DNA of 64,000 nucleotides from the NCBI GenBank assembly GCA_964017065.1, contig OZ024791.1, forward strand, positions 6,066,547-6,130,546. The letters run 5' to 3'. The notes under the pieces are model-generated. The model searched no databases. It was not told where the DNA came from and was given only the letters and a program-made list of their open reading frames with translations. This DNA is from Haliclona indistincta. Taxonomy: Eukaryota; Porifera; Demospongiae; Haplosclerida; Chalinidae. The position numbers were made by a program, and so were the translations under genes. Of this stretch, positions 23,581 through 36,492 are shown one piece after another (the first letter of the stretch is position 1; every line of letters starts with the position of its first letter).

Positions 23581-25100
23581 CAAAAATGATTAGCTGTAGC
23601 CCGGAGCAGTGAGTATTTACACATTATGTGGATGTTGTGAAGCCTCCTCCATTGAAAGAACGGGCTCAACACATGCATCCAACTCTGGAATAATTATTTT
23701 ATCACACACACACAGCAATAATATTGTGAGCAACCTGAAAAGATAGAGGTCCATTCTTGTCTGGTTTTTGTTGCAAATGCATCGGCAAATTTTTTCTTGA
23801 CTTCAGGCTGAAAAAATTTCGAAAACTATACAGCAATGCCTGCACTTACCCAGCTAGACGAGTTCATTTGATCTGGGATCGAAGAACTGTCAATATTTAA
23901 TCCCTTCAACAACTGACTGTAGTCGGTACAACACAATATTGATCAGTCACATCAGTTCCAATCGTACCTGTAAAACTGTGGCTCTATGGCGCCCACTGAC
24001 ATGTACTCACCATCAGAAGTTTTATACCTGTAGCACTAGACATCCTCACACACTCACTCTCGCTGAATCATGTTACGTTTCATAAAATGGTGCTCCTCCA
24101 TCCAACATACTACAGCCTCTTGTACCTGCATCAGAAAAAAATCATTTTGAGGGCAAATGAATTCCCTACTCACCGTTCCAAATTGGAAGAGATCTAGAAA
24201 GTGACAGAAAACTACTAAGGTAAGCCGCCCCTTCAGTCATAGCAACATCCACCACCTGACCTTTACCCTGGTGAAGGAATGCGTCATAGTACTGGGTTTA
24301 GCTCGAGAAGTATCTAACTGATATGGATCGCTGTAGGAGAGCCATTAGTATTCCAACCACACACATCATTCCTCCACCGGCAAAATCAGCTAACTAAAGG
24401 AATAAGAAATAGTCAAGGGATTGTATAAAGGGATAGATAATATTTTCACCAGGTTGACTGGTGGATGGGGGTTACTCTCACTTCTGCCCAAAAGCTGCAA
24501 AATAGTGTCGCAAATTAGGAAAAATTGAGACTCCTAACTCACTGAAAGTAATCCAGATATTGCTAAGTAATTGATATCGTGACCAGCTCTGTGTGCTAGT
24601 AAACCTACAGCAGAAAAATTGAACATTTTTCTTATCAATTTTTCTCTTGAACCTGTTTGTCCAAAACCGGTCAATCTAGCATACACTAATCTGGGGTTGA
24701 CTCCTATGAGTATATCAGGTCCAAGACCAAGTTTCTCCATCACTCCAGGACGATATGGCTCAATGAGCACATCAGCATGTGAGCACATGTTCTTTACCAC
24801 CTCTACACCGCCTGGCTCCTTCAAACTGATGCACACTGACCTCTTGCTCCTTTCAGAAAAAAAGTTGGTTCGATAGAAATATCATCAATGAATGATACCT
24901 GCCCATAGTATCCACTGAAAAGCCTGGTTTATCAACACGTGTGACAGTAGCACCAAAGTCTACAGGTGTTATGCAGATAATATAACAGTATGCTACCTGT
25001 ATCATGCTGAACTGTTCAGCTCACCAGCTAACACCATTCCGGCAAAAGGGACTGGAGCCAGTCCAGCCATCTCTATTACCTTTAGGCCTTTCAAAGCCAT
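22969..25100 (-). CDS. AMACR: Alpha-methylacyl-CoA racemase, peroxisomal
   Basis: Family III (CaiB/BaiF-like) enzyme that interconverts R and S 2-methylacyl-CoA for beta-oxidation of branched fatty acids and bile-acid-type intermediates. Start at 25100: [20 protein letters not shown]. Later exons give [64 protein letters not shown] and [17 protein letters not shown], including the GHDxNY catalytic His region and downstream Asp typical of AMACR. The last exon ends in AKSKL then stop at 22969-22971; SKL is a classic peroxisomal PTS1 signal (human ends in a weaker variant). Head to head with TMEM134 and only 59 bp tail to tail from CENP-A. Confidence 0.92.
23518..23578. repeat. (GT)n microsatellite in AMACR intron
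   Basis: About 30 GT units; (CA)n on the coding strand, ending two bases before the AG at 23515-23514. Confidence 0.95.
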
Positions 25101-25221
25101 GACAGCCGAGCAGAGACAGTTGAATCAGCAGGTAGTTAGCGAGGTCGCAGGAGAGCGCTAGCTCGCTCAGACTCTAGCCACGCCCATCGAGAATTTTTGT
25201 CGAGACTCGAGATCGCTCGAG

Positions 25222-26110
25222 ATGGCGGAGGACGACGAAGTCAATTTGATAGCACAGAACGTGGTAGCAGATGAAGAAGATGAGATACTGACAGAGAGTC
25301 CTGCCAGAAAGCAGCCCGTAGCGTCCCTGGGAAAGGTACACAGAGACGCAGCTACACCGATTGAGTGAGAATTCTTATTTTTAGCAAGGTCAGCAGCAGC
25401 ACTCTTCATCAGAATCTTCAGATGACGAAGAACGAGGAGATTATGCCTTTCCAACTAGAAGGTCAAGAAGATATGGCAGTAGAATTGCACGTAAAGGAAC
25501 AAGTTGGTGAGTATGAACTGCCCAAGCTAGGGCCTGGGTGCAGCTAGCTAGTATAGCATACAACACTATACAGTGGAGTCTGCTAATCCGGACACCAATA
25601 GGACAGATTTTTATTATGTGATTCAGGTGGTTCCAAGAGCCAGCTGTCAAGAGAAATTGGTGTGTGATACTGGTTGCCTGGGGATTCGTATTCATTGGTA
25701 TTGGTGAGTAACGTATCATTATTATCATGTTGCTATGGATCAATCATGTTGTTGCTTGTTGTAGTCTTCAGATACCTACCCTTGTCATAATGTTCGTCTC
25801 ATGTTTTATAGCTTGCTTTATAACTGGTATCGGACTAGAAATAGCCTACCACAGTGGTGAGCTAAACATGCACGCACAGCATCAGTATCCTCTCTTCTTT
25901 AACAACAGTATCTGATGATATTTTGCGAGGGTTCGTGTTCATCATAGTTGCAGTCATCATCCTCTTGCCGAGTGGTGAGTGCCTTCTATTTGTCTACTCT
26001 TGTCAACACACACTCTCTTCCGTGTAGTCTATGCAACCACTCATGTGTATCTTGCTGCCAAGCGTATTGGGAGAGTTCGGTTCTCAAGCGTCTGGTTCTT
26101 TACCAAATAA
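25222..26110 (+). CDS. TMEM134: Transmembrane protein 134
   Basis: Small membrane protein of poorly known function. Exon 1 begins at ATG 25222 (MAEDDEVNLIAQN) with an acidic, Ser-rich cytosolic head. Downstream exons can be joined through GT-AG introns, the last three at 25812-25856, 25909-25974 and 26028-26110. The joined protein has two hydrophobic segments: one around NWCVILVAWGFVFIGIACF, leading to TGIGLEI, and one around GFVFIIVAVIILLPS. It ends VYLAAKRIGRVRFSSVWFFTK. This matches human TMEM134 in order and spacing (helix, GVGLE, helix, YHVIFIYCAVKGHRGFQF...). Head to head with AMACR (121 bp). Confidence 0.8.
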
Positions 26111-26289
26111 CCCTTCAGCTAACACTCATCATAGTGAAATTCAGCCAGTCTCTAAATGTGACAAGCATTCATTCATACAGTGTTGTAGCAAAGCTTTCCG
26201 TCAAATCTAGAAAACCTAAAAATGAACAGCTGTATAATGTGAATAATTATTATAACTGGAGAAATTTTTGTTAGTCCAGCTCAGGTCAG

Positions 26290-27151
26290 CTAGTCTTTTT
26301 TTACTCTCTCTGATTTCTTGAGACCACAGCAGCTGTTCCAGACAGCATTGACCAGTAGCAGTATGTTGACGATGTATAGTGCTGTGCACACAGCACAGAA
26401 GTCGTACAGCACTGCAAACAGTATGTAGGCCAGGTACACACTGACTCCCACAATAGCAACAGTCGATACTAGTAACAGCTTATGAAGACTGGGAACATAT
26501 CCTGCAAAACGGCAACATAGTAGCATGGTTCGACCACTACTTCACAACCAAATTCACAACCAAGCATGTATTAGCATATCCAGTTTCAATTTATAGATAT
26601 GTGTAATAAAGTTCAGGTAATTAGGTCTATAATTAACTAGCAAAATTAATTGCACGCATATCGACAACACGGTTATTATTATGCCTGATACTTGAATGCA
26701 AAAGTATAATGATGTTCTAATAAACACCATCGCAATAAGGAACACTGATCACAGAACACAATGCAAATTTTGGTTTATGTTTGGTTGTGTACCAGTGAGG
26801 TCATGCACTGTTGAAGTCTTACCAAGTACAATGAGGATTATGTATCCACAGAGCCCATACACCCCATTAGGGAGGTTGAGAGGGTTATCAGTTGGAAGGA
26901 GGCCCATTCCACGCCCATATCTGCACAGATTGAGACAAGAGACTCTGTCAATACCTGCATAGGCAGATAACCTACTTTGAGCCAAAGACTCGAGAGCAAG
27001 AAGCCCTTGCAGAGATATCACACAGTGGTTTGTATTGATCTTCAGCTCCTGGCTCGTTTTGCTCCAGCCTCCACTCCACATACAGTGAATAGGCACTCAA
27101 AAGGACTCCTAAGCTAGCCAAGATCAGGTTCACAGTCTTGTGTGACACCAT
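26290..27151 (-). CDS. VKORC1L1: Vitamin K epoxide reductase (VKORC1-like)
   Basis: Four-helix ER membrane enzyme that reduces vitamin K epoxide using a redox-active CxxC. Three exons are seen, starting at ATG 27151: MVSHKTVNLILASLGVLLSAY (helix 1), the loop Cys pair LCDISARASCSRVFGSK, then YGRGMGLLP and GYIILIVLG (helix 2). The last exon holds HKLLLVSTVAIVGVSVYLAY (helix 3) and FAVLYDFCAVCTALYIVN with the active-site CAVC. All four conserved Cys are present. Whether it is VKORC1 or VKORC1L1 is unresolved. Head to head with HNF1. Confidence 0.93.
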
Positions 27152-27341
27152 TGTGTATTGTTGTACTTTGTCTGTAGAAAATAATTTTGAAGTCATCGTA
27201 TAAAACTTTTACCGTAAATGTTCTAAATGCAAGTGCCCCTGTTGTGATGGAAGATCATCTCGGTATGTTATAATGACAGACTCTTGTCTTTCTAGAGCTA
27301 GCTAATAAACTATTTATTCATTAAAATTTCTTTAACCAGCA

Positions 27342-29622
27342 ATGGATAATAACGTGTTAGCCGTCTCCCACTCCCCGATACTTGCAACCCCTCCTAAGCA
27401 ACTGGCTCTCGCGCGCGAGCCCGCTACATCAGAGAACATTCACCAGCACGCGTTCGTCTCGTCAGATGTTACTGAGGAAGTTTTGGAAGACGAAACAGTG
27501 CCTGCTGAGGTGCGCCTGCTCATGCGTGAGTTGATCCATAAGTATGGGCTCACGCGGGAACAGTACATCGCCATCTTTGACGAGTATGACAGACTTTCAC
27601 GTTTGAAACGAGTCGTTGCTGATCCGATAGAGGAGCATGTGGAAGGCAGAGAGCAGGGCGATGAGACTATGGATACTGATGCTGTGGATGTTGAGGAGGA
27701 GAACCACAGCCTAGCAGATGGAACGGGAGAGACAGACCAGGAACAGCTGCAAGGTTAACTTTCTCTTTCCTCACTCTTCTTATTGTATGGTCTTAACTAC
27801 AGGTGAGGTGAATCGGCTGCAGAGTGTGGTACAGTCTGCTATGCAGACCTATGATTGCTCTCCCATCCTCCTCACTCACACGCCTGCTATCAGAAAGACC
27901 CTGTCATTGCCCAATGAGATCATAACATCGCCATTCGCCCGGGAACTCATACAGTGAGTCGATCAGAATTGGTCTGCATAAACCTACATGTGGGTGTGAG
28001 TAAACGTGCACTAGTATTATTAGTGCTTCTTGTAAACCTCATAAGAAGCCATGAAATTTAAGCTAATCCATATCTGTGGATCCAACAGTAGCAGCCATCT
28101 TTCTCCCTTTAGGCGAGACCAGGCGTTAGTAGCCCAAGCCATCAGGAAATATCTCCATCAGTATTCCATTCCGCAGCGAGAGGTAGTTGAAAAGACTGGC
28201 ATCAACCAGAGCCATCTATCGCAACACTTCACACGAGGGGTGCCCATAAAACCAGCCAAACGAGTCAAGCTGTATCACTGGTTCGAACACGACCAACTAC
28301 AGAGAACAGGAAGTACGTATTGCAACTAGATATGACTGCACCAGCATGGTATAATGCAATCACGAATTTCTGGTACCAGTTTATAATTTCCAGTTAGACA
28401 ACAGCAACACGATTATCATTTCCTTGATTATCATTTCCTCTTTCAGAATTGCTGTCTGCTGATGGTAGTTTGAATGCTGTACTGGATAGTCCAAAAGTAG
28501 AAGGTTATCGGAGAAGGCCTCGCTGGAGATGGTCGCCAGTCGCAACACAGATACTTACTGAGGCCTTCAAAAAGGTTAGCAACACCCTACTAAGAATACC
28601 GTATAGCGGGTAATTTTTGGCGGGAGGAAACTTTGGCGAATTGTCAAGCATTTGCCAAAATAAATTCGCCAAGATCTGCTTTTTCTATTGCAGTAATATG
28701 TGAGCCAGGCACTTGACGCCAAAGTTAAATTTGCCAAAACGCAAAATCTGGGTCATTCGCCAAAATTTTGTCCCTCCAAATTACCCGCTATACGGTATAC
28801 ACTTTTTACTGGTATATACCTGCATAGAATCGTTTTCCCACTCGTGAACAAAGACTTGAGCTGTCTCGGATTTGCAATGAAGCGGAGTCTGCTATGAATA
28901 ACGGAGAACCGTTGCAGGTTAGGTTGGATCCGTCCGTAAATATGGTATTTAGTTTTCTCTTAGGGACCTGAGGGTGATACAGAGGGCATCACCGAGCAGC
29001 GTATCAATACCTGGTTCACTAACAGAAGGAAAGGACTTGTCACGCCCTCTCCAACACGAGAGGGGGTGGGGCTGTGTACCACACCCACTGCTAGCTTAGG
29101 TAGGTCTGTGTCTGGTAGCTGACTTCAGATACAACCACCATCATTGTCTTTCTCCCAGCAATCCTTCCCTCTCCAATGTCCACTGGTCTCTCGTTTTCAA
29201 CCACACCTACTGATTCATCATCCACACAAACACTCTCCTCATCAGGCCTGCCCCCTAGCACTCCCACTGACCCGATCACCCTCACTACTGCACCACTCAC
29301 TCTCTCACCAATCAACATACAGTCATTGCTCAATCAACTACAGGTCCAGTCTGGACCTGTCACTCCGATACTTGCACAGAACCTCGGCCAGATATTGGTC
29401 AGCCAGATCCCTCAAGGAATCACTTTGCAATCTCCACAAACTATTAGTATAGAGACACTGGCTAGGCTGAGTACCGGGCAGGTTGGTACGACACCTAGTA
29501 CAAGCAATGAGCAGTCGTCCACCGAACATGGAGAGGAGAGCGGAGGGTTGACTGTAGCAGGTGAAGAGGAAATAATTTCTAACACTATTCAAACATCGAC
29601 TGTGAAGGAATTTGGCAACTGA
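27342..29622 (+). CDS. HNF1: HNF1-type POU-like/homeodomain transcription factor
   Basis: DNA-binding regulator. Exons at 27342-27753, 27803-27953, 28113-28312, 28447-28574, 28828-28917, 28964-29099 and 29159-29622. The N-terminal region carries EVRLLMRELIHKYGLTREQ, possibly the dimerisation helices. The POU-specific-like domain reads LHQYSIPQREVVEKTGINQ then SHLSQHFTRGVPIK (human: [30 protein letters not shown]). The atypical homeodomain starts RRRPRWRWSPVATQILTEAF and ends INTWFTNRRK. It contains the extra loop between helices 2 and 3 (NNGEPLQGPEGDTEG) that defines HNF1. The C-terminal part is Ser/Thr/Pro-rich, as in activation domains. A MITE lies in the intron before the second homeodomain exon. 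Confidence 0.93.
28599..28795. mobile_element. MITE with about 45-bp terminal inverted repeats, TA target site
   Basis: A 197-bp element in an HNF1 intron. Left end CCGTATAGCGGGTAATTTTT and right end ...AAATTACCCGCTATACGG are inverted repeats that continue imperfectly through GGCGGGAGGAAACTTTGGCGAAT. It is flanked by TA on both sides. No coding capacity. TA duplication and long TIRs fit a Tc1/mariner-type or similar non-autonomous element. It ends 32 bp before the next exon. Confidence 0.85.
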
Positions 29623-29862
29623 TTAACTGTTAGGATCTTTTGTGTTATATTTTGATCATCCATCAACAAAGCAATCATTCATGTTTTAACATCACACGTA
29701 TTGTGTAGTTGTAATGTTGATTATCAAGACGCCCATAATAGAAAATATTGGGCAATAAGTCAAGAAATGAGTTAACTAACATAGACTTTATTGTCATTGG
29801 GGCTTGATGACAAACATTGAATTATGCTGTACAAATAATTTATATACAATAATATATAATTT

Positions 29863-32800
29863 TTAGTCGAGTGGATGCAATACTCCGGGAATGGAAATTT
29901 CAAACACTTTCACCTCGGCGAGGATTGCAAGAATGATGAAGACGAGATAAAGACAGAACAGAAACACTCCATAGGGACGCCGCATCTTGAACTGAAGACA
30001 AGTGATCACTGTCAGCGAACAGGACAGACTGATTAGGAGGAATAGAGCAGCTACCATTTGGACTTGAGTGAAATAGAGCTGGATTGGAGGATCATGAGAA
30101 ACTGCTACAGTACAATCACTCACACACACCTCAAATCCTAATGATGGCTCATGGAGTGATTTAACTGTAGATGCGATTCCAATACCAAGGAGCATGTCTG
30201 GAAGAATGAATCAAGGACACACTATAATACTGTAAGGTTATCACTACTACTACTAGTAAGATAGGATACTGAGCAGTGGACCTCCAAAACACGCTCCGAT
30301 AGCCATTCTGGGAAATCCCTGCCGCGCCATGGTGAAGTTAGCAACAGCGTCTGAAGAAAGAGACATCTCTTGTACACAACAAGAGGGACAGACGTACCTC
30401 CAATGCTGTTACCCCACGCTAGTATTGTGATTCCTAAAATACCATCTGATATATCAATGACTATACCAAACACCTGAGGGAGAGAGACTATCATGATTGT
30501 CGATAACAATGCTAACCTGTAGTAAGTTGACTATCTCATTTGCTATCGAGTAGATCCAGATTACAGCTACCGCAAACCCCAACCATGCAAATACCTGAGG
30601 AAGATGCACCACCAGTGAGGAACAGACAAAGACACAGTAACTTACACAGTGATATCTAGGAGGTTTGTCATTAACAGATGTGCAAGCTACTAGTACAGCA
30701 AGCATTACTGATGCTATGAACACCAGTAATGCTACTGGTACCATTCCTCCTAACATTATTAGACCAACTGAGGGAGAGACACCAGTACAGTGAAAAGGTA
30801 AGCTGGTCTAAAGTCACACTCACCATTGAAGGCAAATGCTACAAACATTGGAGCAGTGACACAATGGAGTATATTCAACCAGCGATTCCAGTTGTCATTC
30901 TCTTCATCATGGTCAATAACAGGTACAGTCAGTGACAGCATCAGACCAGCAGGACTCTGTGAAATAACCGTGAATAGTAGCCATGAACTCTTGATTGCAT
31001 AAACTGCAGACCTTCACAATCTCGTACAGTTTTCCCCATATTCGTAAGGCACGGAATGTTTCTCCAAACGGCCACAGCCCAGATAGCATCTTGATGAATG
31101 GGTGCATTGGCTTCTTGACACGAAGCTCTACCTCAGGCTCAGGGCTACCCACTAGAGGAGCACGTTCAGTATCATCATACCTGACGGTTAGTGGTGAGTG
31201 CCTCTCAACTGGAGAGGGAAGCAGAGTATGATAAACACTTGTCAATGATATATTCTTACTGTCTTGATGTGGACTGTGTGTACGCTCCTCTTCATGTACC
31301 AGCTCTTTGCGATAGGCATGATGCCACAGCTTGGCTAGGTTAGGAGTACCTGCAACAGCTATACCTACATCTTCTGTAATATCCAGTGCGCCTGGAGATG
31401 TGTGAAGATGTTAGTCTCTGCTGAAAGCACCATAGCAGCTAACCTGAGATGGTTTTTCGTATTCTCCTAGGTGAAGGTGACCTAGTGCGTGGTTGACTGC
31501 CTCCTGTGGCTCGTAACCTGGCACGATTGTGATGACCTCTCTCATACTCCTCGAGCTCGTCATCGCTAGGGTCATGTGACACTCCATACACAATAGCAGA
31601 GGCTCGCGAGGCACATCTCTCTCTCGTCTCGTGATCATCATGGTGGTCCGCCTCATTGGATGCTTGGATGGAGCCTGTCAACTGCATCTATACAAGAAGA
31701 TGAATATTAATGATACTAGAAGCTACCTTTTGGTGATGTCTAGTAGCAGCAGCTGCCGTTGTAACAGTCACACTATCTCCATTGCTTTCGTCATCCTCCC
31801 CCCTCGTGATGACAATAGCAGGACGAGGTTGACTCACAGCAGTGGCGGCAGGGCCGTCCTCACCCTTTCCGATACGAGAAGTAGACTCAACAAAACCATT
31901 CAATTCAGTACCACATGAACTACCAACCGGGGCAGATTTGGGTGTGGTCTTGGGCGATGATGCACTGAGCTCACGACCAGCAGGTTGCTGAGGAGGCTCT
32001 AAAGAAAAGGGATTAAAATCAGCAAGAGAAAGTTCACAGTTCTTACTACGAAGTATAGAACACATTGTTTGGGTGGTTATTGAGCACAGTATATGGTGCC
32101 TACCAAAACTGAAATACGCTTCAGTATGCTAATGATAACTTACTTGGAATATCTCCAGTTCCAAATCTTTTCTTCTTATATTTTTGAAATACCACTCGTC
32201 CCAAAACGACCACAATCACATAGAAAATATACAACAGAATGAACCCTACAGAAAAACAATTACACAAAGAATCAATACACCAAAGAGTAGGTCGCTCTCA
32301 CCTATAGCTACCCACAATGATATCCAGTTGTTCCAAAGCATAAAGAAAGTCCAGTACACTGATGCTATATAGAAGATGATGTCTCTTATGAACGGTCGTC
32401 TGGTGAGCATGAATGGTTGAGTAATAGTCACAGCTCCTACCACTATAGTGGTCACAAACATGCCAGCACCTGTGCGGAGAAGAGTAATGTCACACACTCT
32501 TCTGCTAATTCATATTGCTAATAATTATGTCAGTCTCACCAAACAAAGCACCAAAGGCTAAGCTAGCTCTCTGTGGATGAGGCTGATTGATAGCTGCCAA
32601 GGCACTGAAGATATCGGGTGCTCCGTTACCAAATGCAAGCAGAGTCACTCCGTAAGAACAAAATGACTAGGTTAGGGCAATTTTAACACACAAAAAAGAA
32701 CACAAACAAGAAAATGAGTATGTAAGGATATTGCCACATTTTGACTGAGTCTGAGAACTTGCGACATAACTGTCAGTGCTGGACAAAAACTAGAAAAAAT

Positions 32801-33803
32801 GTGATCATTCCTAGCATCATTATAGTGTACATGAAGCACAGATCATTATCTGATAATGTGTGGTTAGTGTCGATAACAAAACAAAAAACAGTACACAAAG
32901 ATTAACAACATTGACATTTTTTTGCAGAAATCTCAGTACACGATGTTGAAGAACAAACCACAAGTAATTGCTCGAGTAACCTTAATGTGTGTGTGTGTGT
33001 GTGCGTGTGTATACGTGTGTACTAGTTCAGAGATAGTTTGGAGGTCACTTACTATTCCTCTGCTGTTGTTCCCAGAAATACAAACAGAAAAAGCAGCCAA
33101 AAGAACTAGGAAGACGAGAAAAGTGAATGCAATGGATACACAAGATACCCATGAAATTATGAATCCAAATGCAAAGGTGTTACATCTAAACTAGCGGTTT
33201 GACTAGCTCTATGGTATTATGTTGTGAATAGGCACGAGAGCAGGCTCAATAGTGTTCTAATGAACCAAGTACATGCTAAGCTGTACCAGTCTAATGAATG
33301 AACAGAGACAGCTGTGTGTGAGGAAGTTCCATATCTACTGCATGATCCCTTACCAACATAATCATGGTCAGTGGGACCAATGATATCGGCATTATACAGT
33401 AGAGAAACTCAAAGTAATGTAGAAATCCTGCATCACCTCTGCAGGAGTCGACCTGCTGCACAAACTCACACATCATTGATTCGTTGAATTCATGAATTTT
33501 CTGGCACTGTAGCGAGGTGAGGATCAAATAACAAGAACCTCTTATCAACAATTTTAACCTCCTGCTTACCGGTAAATTGTCACTATCAGGTATTTCAGTA
33601 TCAAGCACTTGATCTGAAAGCAGTCTTCTTCTCGCTATCACGTTCTCGGCTCCTTCGTGATCTTCACGTAGCTTGCGTTGTACGTTAGACGAATCATGAT
33701 GATAAAAACTGCCGTAGATTACAAACAGTAGGATGACACCGAAACCAGCTAGTTTGATTGCTGCTCGCAATCTTCTTTCACCCAGCACACACTCGATCGC
33801 CAT
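29863..33803 (-). CDS. SLC8B1: Mitochondrial Na+/Ca2+ (Li+) exchanger NCLX
   Basis: Inner-membrane exchanger that removes Ca2+ from mitochondria. Start ATG 33803 (MAIECVLGERRL); an in-frame ATG at 33833 is an alternative. Ordered matches to NCLX: the Cys-rich first loop CQKIHEFNESMMCEFVQQ then GFLHYFEFLYCI, CPALTVMSQVLRLSQNVA, the alpha-1 repeat GVTLLAFGNGAPDIFSALAA, GALFGAGMFVTTIVVGAVTI, RRPFIRDIIFYIASVYWTFF, a long Ser/His/Arg-rich cytosolic loop (31400-32050), LTVPVIDHDEENDNWNRWL, the alpha-2 repeat GILGITILAWGNSIGD, and a final helical region ending LHPLD. The central loop is longer than in human. One intron is AT-AC. Head to head with GPATCH3. Confidence 0.92.
32652..32731 (-). other. 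AT-AC (U12-type) intron in NCLX
   Basis: The coding strand reads NVA, then ATATCCTTAC..., and the next coding triplets GGA GTG ACT (GVT of the alpha-1 repeat) follow directly after TTCTTAC. No GT-AG pair restores the invariant NVAGVTLLAFG. The donor matches the U12 consensus ATATCCTT exactly. A CCCTAAC about 20 nt from the end could be the branch site. Length 80 nt. Confidence 0.8.
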
Positions 33804-34093
33804 CCTGCCTCGGGGTAAAAATACAGATCGCAATCTTGTTTACCCCCCAGTCAGTGTGGTTTCTTATGGCTTCGTACCTATCTCCTGTGACGTCAGCACA
33901 GACAGAAGAGGTAGCGAGTGAGCGAGAGGCCGTGAGAGACTACCAGAATCCTTCCAGTGAACAAGACGAAGCGATAATCATCTCCTGTGCGTCGCCATGA
34001 GGTCAGCTGACCTGCTAATAAGCTAAAAAGCTCAGACTCAAATTCATGGTGGGCGTGTCTAAAATACAGCTGACTCAGCTCGTCGACTAGAAA

Positions 34094-36492
34094 ATGGATT
34101 TCTCTGCTGTGAGCGTGTTCCTGGTGGGAAACATACCCGCCTCATTCCACGCGTATGATCTACGTGCTTTCTTTTCACACTTCACTGAGAAAAAAGGATT
34201 TGCTTGCTTCCATTTTCGGCACAGACCAGAATATTTGAACACTACAACAGCACCCACTGTAAATGACGATAAGGAGGTTGAGGAAATGAAGGAGGATGAT
34301 CCTACAATGAAGAAATCACGCAGTGTGTGCTGTGTGATAGCTGTTAAACAAGGGATGGAGGGAGAGTTTGTTAGATTATATCGCGGAAAGAATTGGTCGG
34401 GAATCAACGGAGAGTCGATCAGGCGCAGGGTGAAGCTCAAACAGCTCCAGCCTGAACCAACAGAAGGTGATCCATACATGTACCATTGTTAGTACATTGC
34501 TCCAAGACATGTGAAATTTAACCACATGTACATGTACATGTCTTTGGTTAAAGCACAATGTCTGCATTGTGTAGGATCCTGTTATGTACATAATTTTATT
34601 TAGAGTATAGTATAGTGATATTGACCAATCAGACTGACTAGCTACTAGGTTCTATTCCACTCAGAACCAAGCTGTGCTTCATAGACACCAGGCATTTCAT
34701 TGGTTGATTTGAACAACCAATAAAATGGCTTAGTTACTCGTGGCTATACTCTAATTACCTGCAATTTCTCATCAGTCATTACACAATCCACATAATATGC
34801 ATTGCATTAGCTCAAAATTGTATACAAAAGCCATCTAACTATGCAGATACATCTGTTGAAAGTGCTGGTGCAGATGTTGCTATTAATACTGCAAGCAAGC
34901 TCACTGCACAAGACTTGAGTTCACTGCCAGAGCTCAATCCACCACGTGTGATGCCTCAGGGCAATGTAGGGACCTGCCTGGCTGTGTTCATGGCATTGAT
35001 CAGAGCTTGTCAGTTGCCATCATTTGTGATCAGAAAACTGAGACTAGAGTTTCCAAAAAGTAGAAGCAAGCGGAGATATGGAGCAGTGCCTCCAGTGGAT
35101 TTCCAGTCCTCTGAGGTGGATATAGATAGAGAAGAAGAGGAGAGTGTGATTATAGTCGAAGACCAAGAAAGATCAAGCAAAGCAAGAACTGAGAGAGTGG
35201 AGAGGAGCCCTGATGTGCTGAGTGAAGAAGAGAAACCAGCTGCAGATGATGTATGTGTGATATACAACACTAACATACCTACCACTGCTCTTGACATGCA
35301 CAGGATCATGATTATGATGCAGAGGAATGGGAGAGATATGAAGCACTGCATGATGATGTAGATAAACAGGTAGGAGATAGAGAGGAGGTAGATAACTGCA
35401 CTGAGGTATATTATAGGAGAGGACAAAGGAGCGTTTGTATGAAGAAGACATGGAGGTTGTGTGGGAGAAAGGAGGGAGTGGGTTAGTGTTCTATACCGAC
35501 GCCAGCCACTGGGATCAAATGGATGGAGGTAACACAGTTTGCTAACAGTTTGTTGTCTACATAACAACATCATGTTTTGCACCTTGCAGCAACCATAACT
35601 TGCATTTCTGCATTCTCTCTCTCTCTTTCTTTCTCTCTCTCCCCCCCTCTCTCCCTCTCTCTCTCTCTCTATTACTGTTTGTCACTTTGCATTTTAGACT
35701 TTGATGAGAAATGCTCGCAAGAAGATGATTGGGATGTAGACATGAGTGCCTACTACAACTATGGTAAATGAGAACAGTGACAATCTGATTGCCTATTCAG
35801 TGATTTCATTATACTTGTGTTATCTAATAGAAAGTGCTGATAGATATGCTATGGAGATTAGGGATATGGCAAAGTGGAAGAGATTGAAGAGTGGGGATGA
35901 GGAAGAAAGTGTTTTTCGTGAAAGTGCTGGATTTAGTTCGGTTAGAACTTTCTATAACAGCTTATACATGTATGTACTAGGTCATGCTTCTATAGGGCAT
36001 TGGTGGTCGTGTTCTGAAGCAAAGTGGATGGAAGGAGGGTGCTGGTTTGGGAAAAAACGAGAGTGGAATATCCCATGCACTAGAACCAGAAGGACAGTTA
36101 CCTCACTGCAAGAAAGGGCTCGGGTAAATCAGTGCTTCTACACACTGTCATACATATAGCTTTTTTAATGCAGCTATCACGGTGAGAAGCTGGATATAGC
36201 AGCTATCACCAGTCGAAAGAGAAAGCAGCGCTCAACACGTGATGTTATCATCTCAACTATCTATGATCAACCAAATGAACTGACTGATACAACACTCAGG
36301 AGTGCACCCTCTACAGCTATAAAATACAGACAACAGGTTAACAGTGAAACTAGTATTTCATTGTATGCTTGATAGACTTTATATATGCAGGTGAAGTTTG
36401 TTGGAGCAGGATTGTTGCATCCCAAGCCAACAGCTGATAGAGCAACAGGTAACAGCAAAGAGGGTGCAGCTCAAAGAACAAAACCCGAATGA
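34094..36492 (+). CDS. GPATCH3: G-patch domain protein 3
   Basis: RNA-processing/antiviral-signalling-related protein in vertebrates. Start ATG 34094: MDFSAVSVFLVGNIPASFHA then FFSHFTEKKGFACFHFRHRP (human FSQFREERGGGFLCFHYRHRP). Later exons give LSSLPELNPPRVMPQGNVGT, LRLEFPKSRSKRRYG, EEWERYEALHDDVDKQ, VWEKGGSGLVFYTDA and DWDVDMSAYYN, all in human order. The G-patch reads GIGGRVLKQSGWKEGAGLGK after the acceptor near 36001, and continues KKGLGYHGEKL. The C-terminus VKFVGAGLLHPKP ends at TGA 36490-36492. The intron at 34467-34846 is unusually long for this gene. Confidence 0.92.
35609..35670. repeat. (CT)n pyrimidine microsatellite in GPATCH3 intron
   Basis: CT/TTTC/CCC-rich tract filling most of a short intron, ending about 27 nt before the 3' splice site at 35697. 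Confidence 0.9.
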
